Of a stretch of 64,000 nt of DNA, positions 60,185-64,000 are shown in pieces. A model generated the notes under the pieces. That model was not told the DNA's origin, did no database searches, and saw nothing but the letters and a program-made list of their open reading frames with translations. Source of the stretch: Macrosoma leucophasiata (lineage: Eukaryota > Arthropoda > Insecta > Lepidoptera > Hedylidae); contig JAWQUS010000023.1 in the NCBI GenBank assembly GCA_036365455.1, positions 6,882,001-6,946,000 on the forward strand, given 5' to 3'. The translations under genes and the position numbers were made by a program. How positions within the stretch are numbered: position 1 is the stretch's first letter; the number at the start of each line of letters is the position of its first letter.

Positions 60185-60960
60185 GCGTGATTATTGCTCT
60201 GCATTTATGCTGGCTTAGTGCATATTACGCAATAAATAAATAAAAAACGCACGATCCAATCGAAATAAGCCGTGGGCTACGGAAGATTGCTGCTACATTT
60301 ATGCTCGCTTAGTACAAGTGCATTGGTACTACTGAAGAATAAAATTAAGCACTTCCGAGCCAGCAGTCACTAACTATCAAAAGTCGCGTGAGACGCGCGA
60401 CTACCACTGCATTTGTGCATGCCTAGTACATCTGGACCATTTAGTACAATTCATTTTAACCGAATTATTTTGTACACTGAAGCTTTCAATTGTCCTATGA
60501 TTGCCTGGTAGCTAGCATCTGAAGAATAAAGTTGCGCACTTCCAAGCAGAGTCTACAATTTTATTCAATCGTCGAGTGCTCACGCACGATTGCTGCTACA
60601 TTTATGTTCACCTAGTACATCAGCAAGACTAATACGCATTTGCGAGCTGACACATTCAGTGGCCCCGTGTGCCTCGCGACTACCATAGCGTTTATGCTCA
60701 CCTAGTGGATCTGAACCGCAAGGCAGACCAGAGTGTTGTTAGTTGAATGACATACATTTTGTTTAATTGAGTATTCAACTGCCCTATGAATACCTGGCAC
60801 GACACTGACTGAGGAGCAATTTCAAAGATTTGGTTATTTAACCTCTTAGAATCTCTGTCCGCCTGGTGCAAGAAGATTTGGAATTGATAGCGAAGAGGAG
60901 ATTTATTTGATATAAAAGTTTTACTGTACATAAGTTATTATTAAACTGTCTCTACACACT
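60185..60960 (+). repeat. Diverged tandem units in the LINE 5' region
   Basis: A motif of the form 'gattgctgctACATTTATGCTCGCTTAGTAC' recurs near 60201, 60293, 60408, 60596 and 60688, each version diverged (GCATTTATGCTGGCTTAGTG, ACATTTATGTTCACCTAGTA, GCGTTTATGCTCACCTAGTG). A second motif, CCTATGATTGCCTGGTAG, recurs at about 60495, 60783 and 60957. Spacing varies from 91 to 188 bp. The array stops where ORF1 begins. Confidence 0.6.
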
Positions 60961-61082
60961 TATGATTGCCTGATAGTTGATGAGTAGTGGGCTACAACTT
61001 TGGAAAGTGCAAGGGGATCTTTTCTTTTCTTTCGATTCTGTTCATTTGTATATTCGACGAAAATACAAGACAAGACAAAATC

Positions 61083-61928
61083 ATGTCACTGAAACGCACT
61101 CCGACCAAGAAAAGCAGCGTAGTTTCTAAGGGATCAAATAATAAAAGTAGTAAAATAAGCGAAAAAACTATGCAATATGATTCAGAACCTGAACTGAGTG
61201 ATCACAAGGAGTATGAAAATATCTCACACAAAACAAATAAACGACGTGCATTAGGAACTCCACCACAAACGACTCCCACAAATAATGGTGATGTTGTGCA
61301 AGAAATGCGGGCGCTATTTAAAACCCTCTCAGATAAGCAGGAAACACAATTTCAAGATCTGCAATCAACTATCCAACAGCAAAATCATGAGATAAAGGAG
61401 AGTATAAGTTTTCTGACTGCAAAATATGACGAAGCAATAACACTCATTCAAACCCTTCAAAAAGAAAAGAATGAAAGTATCAGTCGCATTTTAGCCCTAG
61501 AAGAAAAGATAGAGTTCTTGGAGAAGAAAAGTTGGTCGACAACTCTGGAAATTCGGAACGTTCTACGCCTAATATCCACACAAAACCAATTTGAAGGAAA
61601 AGATGAGTTATATAATTTTTTGTACGAAATAAGTGAAATAGTAGGAGGCCAGATATAAAAGATATAAAAGATATTTATAGATTAAAAAGCAAACGAGAAT
61701 GTAACATATGGAACAATTGTTGCCGAGTTTTCAACTGTTATGCAAAAAGAAAAAATGTTAAAATCTGCCAAGCAATTTAATAAAGGAAAAGATGTCAGCA
61801 ATAAAATACACACCGGACATATAAAAATAAAAGGAGATCAAAGACCAATTTATGTATCTAAAGGTCTTACGAGAAAAACCGCGAAATTGTTTGCTCATGC
61901 TCGTGCATATGCAAAACGAAATGGTTGA
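61083..61928 (+). pseudogene. LINE ORF1 (coiled-coil RNA-binding protein), frameshifted
   Basis: Starts MSLKRTPTKKSSVVSKG. A basic/low-complexity N-terminus is followed by a heptad-rich coiled coil (about residues 75-165: LSDKQETQFQDLQSTIQQQ, SISRILALEEKIEFLEKK) and then TTLEIRNV, typical of ORF1 proteins of this LINE group. The frame stops at 61658 at a small GATATAAAA duplication. It resumes as DIYRLKSKRE and, after another shift, as MQKEKMLKSAKQFNK and IYVSKGLTRKTAKLFAHARA (61740-61928). ORF1 protein would coat the LINE RNA. Confidence 0.75.
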
Positions 61929-62389
61929 AATTGTTGGAACGATATTTTATCGCACTCAAGATAATTTGCGTATACACATAAGGACGGAGCACGATTTACC
62001 CAATATTAAAAATGTATGACTACTTTTTGGGAATTTAATACTAAGGTTTAGTTTTTTGTTATTCAACTTTATAATTAACTTCCTAAATAATCAGAACATA
62101 ACTTGTAAAAAACATGGCTACTATAATTACACAAATACAACATTGCAAACGCATAAACATGAACACATTGATACACACTATATTAATAACACAATACAGT
62201 CAACGTCACCAATACATAGACACACCAATATGTACCTCATACAAATCGTAAAACAATTATTATACAGAATGCATATAAATAAAATAACCTATAAGCAAAC
62301 ACATTACCCAATTAATGCTGGGAGATTAATATTAAATAATACTTTGGGGAATGCAATACTAGTGACTAGATTTAATTATATGATTAAAA

Positions 62390-64000
62390 ATGGCTAACAA
62401 TATATGCGAATCTCTACAAACGTTAAATGAAATAGACAATATTGAACTTGCAAGATCAATCGAGTGTAATAGTCAAGGTCTTGAAAATTTTATACATATA
62501 AATAAAAGTGACTTTACAATTATATCACAGAATATTAGGAGTATCTACTGTAATTTTAACGACTTTTTACTAACACTAAATAATTTCTCATTCGAAACTG
62601 ACGTAATAATTTTAACTGAATGCAGATTAAATACAGACAAACAGCTACCGAAACTTGACAATTACACCAGTTATTTTACTACAAGGCAATTAAACCAAAA
62701 TGATGGAGTGGTTGTGTATATAAAACAAAACTTAGCACACAAAGTTAGTGAAATAAACTTGTTACAGGCGTCGTGTCTTCAATTGGAAATATTTAATAAC
62801 ATCATATTAGGGATTTATAGATCACCCTCAAATTCAAACGCGGAACCTTTTATAAATTCGCTAAGTACACATGTGGAAACTTTAAAAACAGAAAAAAAAC
62901 ATAATTATAACAGGGGACATCAACATAAATATCAGACCAACACAAACGGAAACATATTATGATCATAAAAACAGAACAGGTTACTTAAATATGTTATCAT
63001 TACAGGGTATATTGCCTGGCCACGTTTTGCCTGCCTGCGCTCGAATACTTGCAAACTAAGAAATTAGGGGAATTACTATTTACTGATGATCCGAATGTAG
63101 TTATTAAAAACTTACTCCAAAAACTTTTTGAAACAATTGAGGTAAATACAGTCACTAAAACACTACCATCAAAGAAACGTTTAATTAAACCATGGGTTAC
63201 GCAGGGCATTTTACGCTGTATTCATAATCGTAATTCTCTACAAAAAAAGGTTAGAAAAGATCCGCAAAATGAAATGCTGAGAATCACATACAAGCGATAC
63301 AGAAATTACGTCAACAATTTACTTACAAAATTAAAAAGAAATTATGACAGGGACCCACTCACTAAATCGTTAAAAAATAATAAACTTCTTTGGAAAAATA
63401 TAAAGGCAATTACATACTCTACCAAATCACACACACAAAATGTAGAATTACTTAATTCCACCTCAACACCAATTGGGTCAGCGAACCTAGTAAATAAATA
63501 CTTTGTGAATATAGGTAAACAACTAGCTGACCAAATTACGGACGGTACTGGTGTCCATTTAGAACCTTTGGCTAACTGTACCGCAACACAATTGAATTCT
63601 TTTGTGTGACTTGACTGACACTGACGAAAGTGAAGTCGGTAGCATACTTCAAAGTTTGAAAAATGACAGTGCTCCTGGCTGGGACAATATATCAACGAGT
63701 TTTTTAAAATATACTAAAAATGAAATTGTGCCTATTATAACACATCTTGCTAATCTATGCTTCAAAAACGGTGTCTTCCCCATTATGCTGAAAAAATCAA
63801 TTATTACTCCAGTTTATAAGAGTGGGAATCGAGAAGATATTAGTAACTACAGGCCAGTATCTGTTCTACCAGCTATTTCAAAAATAATAGAAAGACTCCT
63901 GAATACCCGACTTCTAAAATATTTAAATAGATTTGATATACTGGCTACCTTACAATATGGATTCAGAAAAACTAAAACAACAGAAGATGCGGTCATTGAG
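62390..64000 (+). pseudogene. LINE ORF2: AP-type endonuclease and start of reverse transcriptase, broken
   Basis: 62390-62962 encodes an apurinic-type endonuclease start (FTIISQNIRSI, DVIILTECRL, DGVVVYIKQNL, ILGIYRSPS). The end of the domain is lost at about 62960-63050. 63049-63609 encodes the linker (KKRLIKPWVTQGILRCI, KLLWKNIKAITYS). After a frameshift at about 63605 the reverse transcriptase begins: LKNDSAPGWDNIS, IITPVYKSGNREDISNYRPV, LQYGFRKTKTTEDAV, reaching the window edge. The catalytic DD motif would lie outside. Confidence 0.85.

Larger units (their letters stand above)
60100..64000 (+). mobile_element. CR1/Jockey-like LINE, 5' UTR, ORF1 and start of ORF2; runs off the right edge
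   Basis: An LINE in the same orientation as VAT-1, probably in its fourth intron. It comprises a repetitive 5' region (about 60185-60960), ORF1 from 61083, and ORF2 from 62390 with endonuclease and the start of reverse transcriptase. Several frameshifts and at least one internal deletion make it inactive. The 5' boundary is uncertain. Confidence 0.85.

Noticed and set aside
1..64000. CRISPR array, operon, defence or biosynthetic cluster
   Set aside because: The window is an intron-rich insect locus; the repeats are dispersed mobile elements, not regularly spaced arrays.

Overview
The window is animal nuclear DNA, almost certainly from a moth or butterfly (Lepidoptera). It is AT-rich and its genes are split by introns with ordinary GT/AG boundaries. 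It is crowded with insect mobile elements: cecropia-type mariners, CR1/Jockey-like LINEs, tRNA- and 5S-rRNA-derived SINEs, hAT-type MITEs and the short 'aatgcgaaag...' and 'cccagcagtggac' repeats seen in many lepidopteran genomes. No prokaryotic, CRISPR, phage or plasmid features are present.

Three host genes can be assembled exon by exon. (1) Positions 9242 to 40, minus strand: ten exons encoding the first 546 residues of a retinoblastoma-family pocket protein (Rbf / p107 / p130 type). The gene runs off the left edge just after pocket A. A good E2F-type site lies about 130 bp upstream of its start codon. (2) Positions 14060 to 21485, plus strand: a complete six-exon gene for mitochondrial ribosome-binding factor A (RBFA), 343 residues, in a head-to-head arrangement with the Rb gene. 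(3) Positions 31290 to 59612, plus strand: the first four coding exons (249 residues) of a VAT-1-type quinone oxidoreductase. It has a GC-rich 5' region, a first intron of about 21 kb, and its last exons lie beyond the right edge.

The rest is mainly mobile DNA. Three closely similar minus-strand mariners sit in an intron of each of the three genes, and a fourth, different mariner (26921-28212) has essentially one frameshift. A 2.1 kb element with about 400-bp inverted arms and a broken transposase (11781-13861) fills most of the Rb-RBFA intergenic space and ends about 200 bp before the RBFA start. Four copies of a roughly 475-bp MITE with AAAGGAGATGTTGC ends are scattered through the window. 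A damaged LINE lies at 19150-20770, and another LINE whose 5' region contains diverged tandem units occupies about 60100 to the right edge.

The most notable observations are two or more decaying tandem copies of VAT-1 exon 3 in the following intron; 5S-rRNA-derived SINEs with 13- and 15-bp target duplications; the long-armed element beside RBFA; an 18-bp inverted duplication at a LINE deletion junction; long perfect hairpins in introns; and a GC-rich region with an unrecognised minus-strand ORF inside VAT-1 intron 1. I found no convincing new multi-gene system. All calls rest on reading the sequence and on remembered family features, without database searches.
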